A DNA stretch of 64,000 bases from Heterostelium multicystogenum (lineage: Eukaryota > Evosea > Eumycetozoa > Acytosteliales > Acytosteliaceae), in contig RCNN01000002.1 of assembly GCA_003667245.1 (NCBI GenBank), positions 124,001 to 188,000 on the forward strand. Reading direction: 5' to 3'. Below the pieces are notes generated by a model, which was not told the origin of the DNA, searched no databases, and worked only from the letters and a program-made list of their open reading frames with translations. Positions 38,406 to 50,569 of the stretch are shown here, piece after piece. Position 1 is the stretch's first letter. Each line of letters opens with the position of its first letter. Made by a program: the position numbers and the translations under genes.

Positions 38406-41400
38406 TTATTGTTTGTCTGTTTCAACGGCATCAACTTCTTTTTGAAGTGATTTAAGTCTGTTGGAGAGTCTCATGTGCTTGGGGATTCTGTTGGTCTTGT
38501 GGAGGATGAATCCAGCAATGATGGCTGCAACTACAACTCCACCAACTACAATACCCGCAATGGCACCACTGGAAAGTTTGGAGTTTTTGCTGAAGGATTC
38601 GACTTCACCACAACGGTCACGTCCGACAAGCACGGATAAAGAGGTTTTTCCATGGTTTACTTGGTATTCACACTCCTCATGGTCGACATCATCACCCTTT
38701 GGTGTGAATACACGGATTTGGGTGTTAGAGAAAGTACCAACTGAGCTTCCGAAATTGATGAGGGTCAAATTCTTGTCAGTGATGGTGCTGCTTACTCTGA
38801 TAACGAGAGTACCGTTCAAGTTGGCAACTTCAGAGACATCAATCAAAGGAATTTCATCAACTGAATTGATGGTGAGGACAATTCTACCATTATCAGATTG
38901 GGTAAAGTTTCCGATAATCTGGAAGTTGGTGGAAGATGTGTTGCTTCCAATAACACCTTGATTTTCAACGGAGGACTCGATTCTACCACTACCAGTGAGG
39001 ACTCCACCTTGGATACTCAAAGGATTGGAGGAGTTGACAACACCACCGTTAATGTTGAGGGATCCTGATGTTTGGGTATAGTTGAAGAGTGTGGCATCTT
39101 TGGCTATATTTACCTTTCCAGAATTTTCAAATCCAACTTGGATCTCAGAGTGTTGAGAAAGGATAGAGAATAAACCGTTGGCTTCATTAGTAACTTTCAA
39201 ATTCTGGGAAGTCTTGTCTGGGTAGATATTGGAGGACAATTCAAACTCGGCATCATTATTTAAAGTACTTCCTTCAAAGATGTAGAGGTCGGAAGATGAT
39301 TTGATTTTACCATTAAGATTTTGGAGGCTGGTATTCTTCAAGGAGATAGATGAAGAACCATAATAGTAGAAAGTACCTCTATAAATCTTTATCATTGAAT
39401 TTTCAGAGGTGAAAGTGGAACCAACAACATGGATACTATTGGACATTACAAAAAGCATTGAGTTATTCATTTTCATTTCACCACCATTTCCAACCTAAAT
39501 ACACCATTAATAACTAATAATCTCAAGATCTATTTTAGACTACTTACAAAAAGAGAGGATTCAATAGAGACATATGAATTTTGGACAGTCATAGATCCAG
39601 CTACAACAGTATCTTCATTTACCAATACTGATGAGTTAAAGAATGAGGCATAACCATTGAAATAGCAATTGGTAGCAACTATTTGAGAGTCATAGAAAGT
39701 TCCATTGGCCTTACGGTCAAGGAGGAAATTGTCACCAGTGTATAATAACGAACGTTCGAAATGGAATGTTGAATTGTCAATGAATGCAATATGACCAAAT
39801 ACTGTGATATTTGAATCATAGGAAGTTAAACTTGATTCATTCTTTTAGAAAATATTAGAATAGATTTACAGTGAATATGGAATGTGAAAACTTACATAAA
39901 AAGAAAGCTTTCCAAACAAAGCAAGTTTGGAATTTTCGGTCAACATTTTTGATGTACCAGCACCAACATACTGGTCGAATTGCCACATTTTTGAACTATT
40001 AATAAATAAAGTACTATTGTGGTCCATAAGATAACTTCCATTCAACATGAAGAATGAGTCGTTTTCAAAAAATAGTACTTGATGAATCCTTTTGGAAATG
40101 TTAATATCTTGAAACTTATGTTTTAAATCAAATACATACATATGATACAAATCCAGCAAGATCAGTAGTATTGAAGGTGGAGTTGGAGAGTCTGAATATA
40201 GCATTTCCAAACAAACCAACAACATTGTTGTCTCCTTGAATTTGACAAGCAGAATCAGTGATATTTAATTGAGCAGTATGCTAAAGTTAAATGTAAATAA
40301 TCAATTCAAGAATGACTAATATTGAAATACTTACATTAACAAGAATTGAACCACCAAGAATCAAAACTGAATTATTGTGGAATGAACTAGTTGAATTATC
40401 TTGAACCGAATATACAGATCTTCTTTCCATTCTCATGTATGCATGATTAAATTTATTTGATGATTTACGCTGAATGAACTGAGTTAGTTATTTGAGGGAA
40501 ATGTAAATTGATTTAATAAATACATACCAATTGGTAATATTGTGTTCTATTCAAATAAAGGAGAGAGTTATCAAACTCGACTTCACCGGCAGAAGTCAAA
40601 AGTCTTTCGTATTGGGAACCTTCATCGGTGGTCATGTAAATTTCGGTTTGGTTTTGGACAATCATAGCAGCATTAACTTGAATGGTTAGATCAGCATTGA
40701 TACTGGTGTAGGAGTAATCAAATTGAGTTACACCCCAAATATTTGACATAAATTGTTCCTATAAAAGTAAAATATTAATAAACATATAACATTTAAATTG
40801 TTTAAATAACTTACTCCACCATTCAAAGTTAAATCATGATTGACAAACATGAAATAGTAATTATTAATCATAAGTGCTTGGTATCTTCCGTAGATTCCAA
40901 ATTGTCCATAATTGAAAACACCTGCAACCAATCCATTTCCATCTAGAAATCAAAAGAAACTATTAATATAAAAGTTGAATTAAGTGTAGATACTGAATTA
41001 CTTACATGATCTGTAGAATGCATTAGCTTTGTTGTAAACTACCGAATTTGATAAAAATGAACCATGGGTTTCCATTTCACCAAAGTTATTGATTTGTTTG
41101 ATCAAGACAACTTCGTTTGGATCGTTGTCTGTATAGAACAAATTATTGGGATTGATTGTCAATGAATTGGCCACCAAGGTGGTGTTTGAAAATAGAATGT
41201 TATTGGCATTTGGTCCAAGAGTAATTGTGGATACATTTACAAATTGTACTGCTTCAACAATGATTCCATTTGAAACCTGATTGATATAAGCATCATCATT
41301 TCCACTTGGTTCACCATTTGGTGTCCAAAAAGATCCATTGTGGAACAGACCACCATTAGCTGTATTCCAATCCTTACGAACTGAATAAATAGGAGTGAAT

Positions 41401-41441
41401 AATGTTACAATAATAAAAATATATAAACTTAATTTTATCAT
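38406..41441 (-). CDS. Large secreted-type I membrane protein with beta-solenoid-like repeats
   Basis: Starts with a signal peptide (MIKLSLYIFIIVTLFTPIYS). The ectodomain has repeated short strands rich in Asn, Ser and Thr (for example SNTTLVANSLTI, NSTFHFERSLLY, NNSMLFVMSNSIHVVGS). The spacing resembles right-handed beta-helix or autotransporter-like proteins. It has many potential N-glycosylation sites. Near the C terminus, CGEVESFSKNSKLSS precedes one membrane helix (AIAGIVVGGVVVAAIIAGFIL) and a short basic cytoplasmic tail ending DAVETDKQ. At least seven short introns (40-70 nt) split it into exons at roughly 41441-41010, 40930-40815, 40755-40530, 40470-40340, 40280-39880, 39840-39550 and 39495-38406. 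No frame errors noticed. Likely a surface protein of unknown function. Confidence 0.75.
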
Positions 41442-42655
41442 TTTTTCAAATAATTTATATATATATATATTTAAATATATGTATATAAATAAATAAATGT
41501 GGAATTGATCAAAAAAGAAAAAGAAGAAACACTTGTGTAGGTCGTTCCTTTTTACAAAATAGTTTTCGCGATGATAAAAAGAAATGATTGTTATTGAAGT
41601 CTACTATATCCTGTATTGAAAAACCACCTATATATCAATTTAGATATAGAGGGAGTAAGATATTCATTAATAACAATCTTTAGGAGGAATATAAATTAGA
41701 TGGTGCACACTACACCGTTTTTTGGATACAAAAATATTCCTCCTTTGGTTGCAAAAATGGGTATAGATCAAGTGTATTGAAAATCTACTATACCCTGCAA
41801 AAAAAAGTGATCAAACAACGACCCTGTTTGTTTTTTGAACACAAAGTGACCCATCAAATATCAATGACTACTGAATAACAACAATATCAATAGAAAACAA
41901 TGAGTGGAATAGTATATTCGATTACGATTTCATCCTAAAATGGATCGACCATAAGGTTCATGGAGAGATTATTAATGCACTTTGTTTTTCTGTTGCCAAA
42001 ATCAAAACAAAAAAAACATCGACATCTAACAAATCCAATTATTTTACAATAAAATGAAATCAAATCTAGAATTCCACGGTTGTGTCAACATTTTGATGAA
42101 AATCTCACCCGACTTATAGATTTTTTACCCAAAAAAAACCTTAAATATCTCACCAAGTATTACCAAAATCATATTTTACGATTCTCAAAAACTCTATGAC
42201 CACTCTGTTTTTTTTTATAGATGTTTTTTGACCAGGTGACAAATGCAACAATTGCTGTTACACAAAATAAAAGACTATCAAAAACTCCCTTTTAGTATAT
42301 ATGTTGCAAATGCCCAATATTTGTAGATATCAAAACAAGTCAAGTTATAACTTAAGATCAAAAATAGAAGAGTTTGTTGGCAACATCAAATAAACTTCAG
42401 CAAATATTATGACCAGGACTTTCAGGTTATGGTGGTTTGGTTAAACAGGTTCTGGAAGTTTATCAAAAAAAATTAACACATAAAAAAAAACAAGATAATA
42501 ATTATAAGTAAGATATATAATTATAAAACTAAAGATAAAAAATAAATAATTTGTAGATGACACATGATTTTGTTTTGTTTTAGATTGGTATAGAAGATAA
42601 GTATAAATTGTTGTGAAGGGATTTTTAATAACAATTATATTATAGTATTTATCAA
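41442..42655. other. Intergenic spacer with inverted and direct repeats
   Basis: No coding gene seen. It holds a direct repeat (TATTGAAGTCTACTATATCCTG at 41592-41613 and a close copy at 41775-41797) and an 11-bp inverted pair, listed separately. The sequence is otherwise AT-rich. Confidence 0.5.
41692..41754. repeat. Inverted repeat AGGAGGAATAT / ATATTCCTCCT
   Basis: Exact 11-bp arms at 41692-41702 and 41744-41754 enclose 41 nt that contain GGTGCACACTACACC, itself partly self-complementary. Could fold as a stem-loop; function unknown. It lies between two copies of the direct repeat at 41592 and 41775. Confidence 0.6.
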
Positions 42656-44375
42656 TTAGTATTCTGGTTCACCACCGATGGCAATAGTTGATAAATTGGC
42701 AATTTTGTTTCTTCTGGCAATTCTTTGGTGAATTTGTTTCTCTTCAAGTGCGATATCCCTGAGTGCTCTCGTCTGATTGTGATTTTAAAAGTGAAATATT
42801 AGTAAATAATTTTAATGTTTTTAAAGATTTAGTATAGTAACTTACATAATAAGTTTGCTCCCTTGTAAATAAATCTCTTTTTCTCTTCTCCCAGTTGGTA
42901 TGATTTGTACAATTTAAAACACCACATATTCCGTTGGGTGATTCTTTGAGGGGGAATGTGCATGGTGTGTTGGTTGGAGGTGAGTTGCTTTGGGTGTTAC
43001 TGTACATATCGGGTGTTGACAAGGATTCGATTTTGAACTTTGTCATTTGGATGGTTTTCTCAAACTCTGAACACTTCATTTCGAGTTTTTTGAGTTTTGA
43101 TTCTATCTCTGAACGCTTCAAGGTGATAGCCTGGAGCTTGCTGATATCGTCGCAGTTGGAGGTCGACATGAGCTTTTGTGTGAGTGGATTTGTGTCAGAG
43201 TTGGGAAGCTGAGCCTTTTGAGGGGAGGCTGAGGTGTTGATGGGATGGTTACCCGAGGAAAGGATTGATCTGTGGAGTGATGGGTTCTTATGGAGAAGCT
43301 CTTTGGCGTTGGCAACTCCACACTCTTTTGAACAGTACTTCGAGGAACCAGTTGGAAAACTATTGCACTTGGAGTAGGCACACTTTGGACGATTGTTGAT
43401 CAACGATGCAGGTGTCGCTGAGGAGTGAGGCGGCGAGTTGGTTATGATATTTCTGGGTGGTGTGGATTGGTGAATTTATATCGATAAACGGTGAATTATT
43501 GAGTGAAGGTGAGGCTTTTTGTGATATTTGGTTTGGTGAGAGTCTTGGTGAGTGATGATTGCTATTAATATTATTGTTTTGAATTGTTGGTGGGTGATTT
43601 ATCTTTCTTTTTACATTTTCATGCAGACATATCTATCTATTCTTTTGGCGTCTTTTTCTGAGATGTTAACACATTCTCCGTGATACCATTCATCGCATTT
43701 GTCACATGCAATCATAAAAGAATTGGAGTCGTATTTTTTTCTACATATACAGTATAATCTATTGTCACGGGAACGATCTTCAGCTTCGGACATGCTCGAG
43801 TCTGAATCAGAGTCATCTGAAAAACTATTGTCTCTATGGAGTTGTGATTTAGTTTCCGTGGTGAACCTTTAGCTTCTTATGTCCATCTCGATGTTCTTTC
43901 TTGGATGATGAAGATGGTTTAATTCTTTTCTTTAAATTATCACTATTACTGTTGGTTGCTGCTACTATGATGATGGTTGTGATGGGATTTATCTTTTTCT
44001 TTTTCTCTATCTTTGTGGCTATCTCTTTCTCGCTTTACATGGTGATGGCTACTATTTTTGTTGCTGGTGCGATGGAACCTTTTGACTCGGCTGTCTTCAT
44101 CATCAATTAAAAATATCAACCTCTAATTCTTGATCACTCTCGACTTTAACTAAAGTATTCTCGGCCTTTACTGTTATATGATTAGAATTATTGCTGCATT
44201 CCAAGTTTGATGTTGTTGTGCTGGTTTCTACTATAGTTTGGTGTTGCTGAGCAATCTTTTGTTCTTCGTCCTCGACGCCTTCTACATCAACATCATCCTC
44301 TTCAGTAAGCTTCATTGATTTGACTACAGTGGTATTAGTGCCACTGCTATTGGGGGAGGGGACTCTTTTGCTCAT
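42656..44375 (-). CDS. cxxc1: CFP1/Spp1-like PHD subunit of the Set1 complex
   Basis: Homolog of CFP1/Spp1, which brings the Set1/COMPASS H3K4 methylase to promoters. The PHD finger is LYCICRKKYDSNSFMIACDKCDEWYHGECVNISE...YVCMKC (about 43750-43610). The C-terminal half has a Cys cluster, CAYSKCNSFPTGSSKYCSKECG, matching the CFP1 C-terminal zinc element. A coiled coil (SEIESKLKKLEMKCSEFEK) follows, then CGVLNCTNH and, after an intron, ALRDIALEEKQIHQRIARRNK, ending GGEPEY. No CXXC DNA-binding finger is seen. The N terminus from MSKRVPSPNSS is acidic, then His/Arg/Lys-rich. Frame changes lie near 44105, 43950, 43865, 43615 and 43400. The start is uncertain because coding-like sequence continues upstream. 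Confidence 0.78.
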
Positions 44376-44379
44376 TGCA

Positions 44380-45037
44380 TTCTCCCATCATCAAGCATTT
44401 CCAAAGGGATTTAATTAATGTTGCTTTGGAGTTGGTGGTGACTGCGGTGAAGACAAACATTGGTGAATATATATAATATGCACTATCGGGCACCAGATGT
44501 CTTTTTCTAAGTTGGTAACTTTGATATTTCATAATCTTTTAACGAGGAACATGGTATTTGATGATTCTTTTGGTCTATTTAATAAAGTAAATTAGTTGTT
44601 ATGGTTAAAAAAAAAGAATATCATGATTAGAAATGGATTATTACCTTTTGAATTTATGTCGTAGGATGATTAATAACAAAACCATCATCTTCATCATTGT
44701 TGTTGTTACTTCGATAAGTGACACGATGACTATTATTGTTATTACTACTATTATTATTGCTATTATTCAATATTGGGAGAAGGTTCGTTATCAATCGCAT
44801 TGATATCTACATTTTCTTCATCGTTGTGACCATCTTCCATTTTGCCTTGGGTTGAAAATGGCATCTATCAAAATGGAAAGATTTAGGTGTGAATAAATCA
44901 CAATCATTATAATTCATATCTATGTAGTAGAGTATTAATTAAATGAGTTTTTCTTTTGAATTTGATGTAATTCTACATACTTCATATGGATTTTTGACTG
45001 AAGGAACAAATCCACTCTCTGTATACTGAACCACCAT
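44380..45037 (-). CDS. Uncertain gene, or N-terminal part of the CFP1-like gene
   Basis: Minus-strand reading: MVVQYTESGFVPSVKNPYE, intron from GTATGT near 44983 to ATAG near 44870, then MPFSTQGKMEDGHNDEENVD and an Asn/Ser-rich run (NNSNNNSSNNNN) with SHRVTYRS. A second intron at about 44645-44582 and further frames (SYQLRKRHLVPDSAYY..) continue toward 44380. The order and frame changes do not let me decide whether this is a separate gene or the 5' end of the PHD gene just downstream. No domain is recognised. Confidence 0.35.
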
Positions 45038-46094
45038 AGCTCGGTACTCAACAAATGAGGGTTGGTAACACTCCAAGAAATAGAATTACTAACTGACTGC
45101 TACTGATACTGATAATAATGAAAAAAATACTATAACTGCTATGTGACTATTTGTGATGATAGGTTTGCTCGCTTTTCTGTTGTGAAAGATGTAATATATT
45201 TGATTTGGATGGTAATTGTATTGTTTCTGTTTAAACTAAAATATATTGCATGCCTCTGATATAATATGATAGGTGTAATGATAGGGTTTAAATAATCTTA
45301 CTATACAAAATAAAAATAAAAATACGGTACTAAATAATATATATTATATATATAAAGTATCGAAGTATGATGAATAAATAAAGATGAATAGAAATAAACA
45401 ACTCTTTCGTATAATGTTGATTCTAATAAGAAGAATACTATTCTATGTTGATTATATTATATTATTTACTATAACAATTGATATTTATGATAACTATCAA
45501 ACTATATCAATATTATCAAACTAATGAAAAAACTAACTAATTATCTAACTGTCTTAGTAATAACTTTTGTGAGCTGTGTCTGTTTTCTGTCTGTTGTAAC
45601 TAACTCTAATTTGAAAATGAAAATTAAATAAATAAATTTGATATTTTTGGTTTGCTGTTGAATTTGATTATAACTATTGTACTGAATTGTTTATTTAAAT
45701 GATATTTGACTCCAATAACTAATACAACTAGTATCTCTTTTTTCTATTTCTCTATTTCTCTAATAATATTTGAATTTAGTATGTAGTTTCTCAAATTGAC
45801 ATACACAATAACAACATCATCACAATAAACCAACAAAACAACAAAATAATAACTATTTATTTCTTTTTCTTTGTATTTAATTGATGAATATTAATAAAAG
45901 AAAGAGCAATTAAACTATATTATATGTATGTATTGAGAGGTGAGCTGTTTATGTGAGAGAAATTTGATTATTGAGAGGAATTTTTGTTCTTTGTTGTTTT
46001 TTTTTTGCCACACACCACTAGTGCTTGGAAAAAATAAAATTTAAATTTTTATTTTTCAAAATTTGTGTCAACACCCACCCAAACTGTTTGTCAT

Positions 46095-46102
46095 CCCCAT
46101 AA
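46095..46102 (+). promoter_or_regulatory. DUSE-like element (CCCCATAA)
   Basis: Dictyostelid small-RNA genes commonly carry a DUSE of the type (A/T)CCCATAA about 60-70 nt before the RNA. CCCCATAA occurs here, 85-95 nt before the first stable helix of the ncRNA candidate, in otherwise A-rich sequence. The match is short, so support comes mainly from its position. Confidence 0.45.
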
Positions 46103-46186
46103 TAAAAAGCAAAGAAATAATCATCTAAGAAAAATTTGAATTTTTGAAAAAAAAATAGAGAAAAATAACAACAAAAAATTTGAAAA

Positions 46187-46405
46187 ACTCTACGGCGCCA
46201 GACCAACTGGCTTTGCTACAGGAACTTCAGGGCGCAATGACGTATTGCTTGGTCGACTTGACAGCGTTTAATAGTAACACTCATACTGAATGACTGTACT
46301 TGGTTACTAATGTGGGAAATCCAGATGAAATGAGCAATTGTCGCGATGCCTCAGAGACTATCTAAGGCGCTTGGAGCTGAGCTGGCTCCACCTAAGCAAC
46401 ACAAG
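46187..46405 (+). ncRNA. Structured non-coding RNA candidate
   Basis: About 220 nt of roughly 50% GC inside a 2.5-kb A/T desert, without a sustained reading frame. Exact self-complementary helices are visible: GCCAG/CTGGC (46197-46201 with 46207-46211), GCAAT/ATTGC (46234-46238 with 46244-46248), AGTAAC/GTTACT (46273-46278 with 46303-46308) and TGGAGC/GCTCCA (46372-46377 with 46385-46390). GCGCC at 46195 can also pair with GGCGC at 46231. A DUSE-like element lies upstream, so the plus strand is favoured. I do not recognise it as U1-U6, U3, SRP RNA, 5S or tRNA. RNase P or MRP RNA and an H/ACA RNA remain possible. Ends are approximate. Confidence 0.55.
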
Positions 46406-47611
46406 CACACTTATGTAACACACACAAACACCACCACAACAAACTAGTAGTAATAGTCGGTTGCTGTTGTTGTTGTTGTTATTGTTGTTTTAAATTATTA
46501 TTTTATATCTTTATTGTTGAGTAAAAAATTTATATAATATTGCATTAATGCCTACCTTTACTGGTATATATATTCTATCGAATACTTCATATTATACAGA
46601 TGCCAGCAAAAATAAGCATATTTTACTCAATTTAAAAATATAATAATAATGATAGACTTTAACAAACAACTTTGTTATTTTCTACCATAGCTTTTAGTAG
46701 AAGATTACGTTTTAAACATAAACAAATACATAATATATAAATAAATAAATACATAATATATATATGAATAAAATTTATATAAATAAATGATTAATTATTA
46801 TTATGATGATACATAATAATAAATATAAATAAAATATTATAAATAACAAATAAATAATAAATAGAATATAATATATATTGTATTTGTTATTGTTTTTATT
46901 CTGTTATTATTATTGTTGTTGTTGATTTATTCATGTCTGTCTGGTTAAACAATGTGAATAGAATCATTTAATATTTAAATACTCGTTTTATATCTGCCCC
47001 ATAGCTTTTTTAAATCCAATTTTTTTTATTTTGTATTTTTTGCTGTTTTTTTTACTCATTCCCATTTTTTACTAAATAACGTGACAATAATTAGTCTGAA
47101 TTTTTTTGAAAAAAAGGAAATTCCATTGTTTTTTTACATAGATTAAGTATTATTCTAAGTTTGTTCTCAATATATGAGTTGTTGTTATTGTTGTGAGAAT
47201 CGAACGAAAGAAAGAAACCAACAATAATAATATTAAAGAATTGACCAATATTAAATAGATTGGTCATTCATTGAGATCATCAAATCAAATCAATAATTTT
47301 ATTTAGTTTACACTTTTACTACTTTAACTCTATTTTCATGCTGTAGCAATAAATCAGTTAATAATAGCTATCTAATTTATCTGTTTTAGTTTTATTATTA
47401 TTCTTATTAGTATTGGTATTAAATTAAGTATTTTATTGTTATTGTTATTTTTACTGTTATTATAGTTGTTATATATATATATTTATATATCTTAAGTTTA
47501 AACTTATAATATTATCTTAGATTGCAACTTAATTTTTTACATTTATAAATAAATTTTTTAAAACTTTATTATATCTTTAGTATTTCTTCATTAGTATAAT
47601 ATAAAGAAAGA

Positions 47612-49773
47612 ATGAAGAGAGTTAGTATATTCCAATTGGCATCTTCTGCCTTGTTTAAGAGTGATAAATCGAATAATCTGGAAGTATTATCATCAAAGGT
47701 ACATCAACCAAATACACCAATTCACCAGCTGCCTTCTCAGCAACAGCAGCAACAACAAAATACATCATCATCATCATCATCAGTTGTAAATAGTAGTATT
47801 AGTGAAAGTAGCAGCGATTTTTGATCATGTTTGTAATACATGTATAATGAGATTCAATGATCGTGAGTTGAGAAATCAACATTATAGATCAGCATTACAT
47901 AGATATAATTTGAAGTTAAAGTTGGCTTCTATGACTCCAGTGTCGTTTGAGGAGTTCTCTGCGATGATGGAAGCTGCCGCTGCACAGGCTGCAGATAGTA
48001 GTTCGGATGACAGCTCCGATTATGACAGCTCCGACGATGATGATGAGTCTGTTGATGGCGAAGAGAAGCTGTTGAAGCGTATTGCCCGTGACGTAGATAA
48101 GATCGATATATCCGATCCCACCATGCAAAACTACCTGTTCACCAGCGCAAACGATGCATACACTCCAAAGATATCATTTATCCAAAAAGAACTCAAGTTG
48201 CAATTTACAATTTGGCGTGCCATCCTTCAGGACAGCACTACCCACCAGGAGGATATCCAGCTGTCGCAGTTCAAGGATATCTGTACAGAGACCACCGCAA
48301 AGTGGGCAATCTTTTTGTGCTCTGGTGGTCGATTCAGTGGCGCCGTCTATCAGCTGATGCAGGGACAGCCCAAACCAATCGAACACAAAACACTTCACAG
48401 GTACACTGTGCGTAAAGGACAAGGAGGAAGTCAGGCAAAGAAGGACCAGGAAGGTGGAGTTGCAGGCTCAGCAGGTTCTTACTTGCGTCGCTACAACGAG
48501 AAACGTTTGCGTGAAGAGGTCCTCACTATCATGAGAGGATGGAGTGCACATCTGAAGGAGTGCAAGAAAATCTACATTTTTGCGCCAAAAGGAAATACTC
48601 GTGACATTTTATTGCCACCAGACAATTCTGGTCCAGTTGCTACAAATGATTCACGTATTCAAGTTATTCCATTCCCAATAATTCGACCGACATTCGCAGA
48701 GAACCAACGTGTTTCATCATGTCTATACTCTGTGGATATCGAATTATTCGAAGAGGTGCCACTGACACCGGCACCCACTGAACAAGAAGCAGAGACAACT
48801 ACTACAACCACATCGACAGTAGAGCCAGAAAAGTTGGAAGTAGCTGAGCCTATCAAGAGTGAGTACGAGAATGATCTACTGTTTGAAGCAGTCAGAAACA
48901 AAGATTTGGAAAAAGTTGTAAAATTACTCGAAGAAGACGATACCTATGAGCTACCAATACCAACACAAACCGATTCCTTAATGACACCTTTGTTCATTGC
49001 TGTTGAAGTAAGTATCCCATCAACGCAGCACTAGATTGATTGGTAAATTAACTTTTATTTAGAAAAGAGATTTAAAGATGGTGGAGTATCTAGTTAACGC
49101 ACTTCCAGATGATATTGATGCTTGTATCCCAAGTTGGCATTTCAGAACAGCATTGCACAGAGCAGCAGCAGATGGAAATGTAGATCTTGTACGATTGCTG
49201 ATGGACTCTGGTGCTGACCCAACAATTGAAGGATTCAGAAAGGAAACAGTTTACGAAGTTGCTTCCAATCAAAAAGTAAGAGACCTTCTGCGAGAGTGGG
49301 CTGGAGATCACTTGAATCATTGGGATTACCAAAAGGCAAGAATCCCTCCCCTCACCAAAGATATGTTATTGGAGCGTGAGGAGGCAAAGAAAAAGAAAAG
49401 CTGAAACAAAAAGAGAAAGAAAAGGCAAAGAAAGTTTTGGAGAAACAAGCTAAGCTTGAAGAACAACTGAGAGCTGCAGAGGCAGAGAAAGCCAAGCAAG
49501 CAAAGATTGAAGAACTAAAAATGCTAGAGGCAGTCAAAGCTGAGCGACAGGCAAAAGACTCCCTCCTTACCGACAGAGAAAGACGTGCACTTGCAGCTGA
49601 AGCTAGACTAAGTGGAGTTCCAGCCAATGGCCCAGTCAAAAAATGCACTAATTGCTTTAACAACATCCTAACAACACCATTCGAAAGATTATCCTTCACC
49701 TATTGTTCAACAACCTGCGTTTTTAGCTCATAAGAAACAACTGGAGTCACTCAATAAGCCAGTTTCAAAGTAA
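47612..49773 (+). CDS. vms1: Vms1/ANKZF1-type peptidyl-tRNA nuclease
   Basis: Releases nascent chains from stalled 60S ribosomes by cutting the tRNA end, in ribosome-associated quality control. The N terminus is Gln/Ser-rich. A one-base shift in a T run near 47817 leads into a C2H2 finger, CNTCIMRFNDRELRNQHYRSALH. The VLRF1 nuclease domain has WAIFLCSGGRFSGAVY and HRYTVRKGQGGSQAKKD, whose Gln in GGSQ is the catalytic GxxQ residue, then AGSYLRRYNEKRLREEV. After an intron (49008-49062) come ankyrin repeats (RTALHRAAADGNVDLVRLL), a long charged helix (frame change at 49400) and a treble-clef finger (CTNCF...PFERLSFTYCSTTC). A last T-run correction gives LAHKKQLESL to 49773. All Vms1 modules are present. 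Confidence 0.9.
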
Positions 49774-50569
49774 TAACAGGTAATAAAGAGATAATTATAA
49801 TATACATCTTTAACTTGAAAGGAATATTCTATGATCTCTCTTTGATATAAACCTATATTATCATTTGACACTCGCTAGTTATAAATTTAGAACGTATAAA
49901 ATACGCCCAAAATGGTTTGGATGAGATCAGAGTCACCTCGACATTAATGGGTCCTCCTCAGCCAAGTGTTTGGCATCTGCCAATACAAGCCATATTAAAT
50001 TTAAACAATTTTTAAAATCTCGATTATCGGTCAACCAAATCACTATTTTTTCAATGATTTAATCAAAAGATGGTGATGAAGTTGGTTCCTACTGAATGAA
50101 GCCCAATTTTACTTGAATTAGGGGCAAATGAATGATTTTTTCTTTTTTGTTTGTGCTTTAAATTTCAACCCAATCCAAAAAACCCACATTAAAAATTTAA
50201 TTTATTGAAAAATGTGAAATTAGACTGATTTTAAAAGAAATAAAATGATACCACTGCAACAACACATTTAACAAACAAACTTCAAGGTTGAGTTGAGTGA
50301 ACCCCAACTGACCACCACCATCACTGCCATCATCATCTTGTAAGAATAATAATTATAATATTAATAATAATGATGATAGGCAATTTATAAATAATTTTTT
50401 AAATTAAATTTGATTTTTAATTTAATTTTTTGTTGGCTGGTTGGCTGACTGGTTCCTCCACAGCAGCTTTATATTAAATCAATTGATTTAAGCCTCACTC
50501 CAATTCAATTTCAAATATAATAATAGTATACATATTTTACTTTTAAACAAATACATATAATCATATAAA
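49774..50569. other. Spacer with an orphan coding-like segment
   Basis: AT-rich between Vms1 and actobindin. The only notable part is 49868-50016 (separate entry). The last 200 bp are probably the actobindin promoter. Confidence 0.5.
49868..50016 (+). other. Orphan exon-like or RNA-like segment
   Basis: Locally GC-richer. It is open for about 48 codons (LERIKYAQNGLDEIRVTS..., then MGPPQPSVWHLPIQAIL) to a TAA at 50014-50016, preceded by an AG that could be an acceptor, but with no start codon or upstream exon. It also contains a neat hairpin GCCAA-GTGT-TTGGC. It could be a gene remnant, a missed terminal exon or a small RNA; I cannot decide. Confidence 0.25.

Larger units (their letters stand above)
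45038..47611. other. Long spacer holding an ncRNA candidate
   Basis: About 2.5 kb, nearly all A/T, with no coding gene supported. The exception is the GC-rich block at 46187-46405, listed as an ncRNA, with its upstream element. The part from 46500 to 47600 is probably the Vms1 promoter and leader. Confidence 0.6.
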
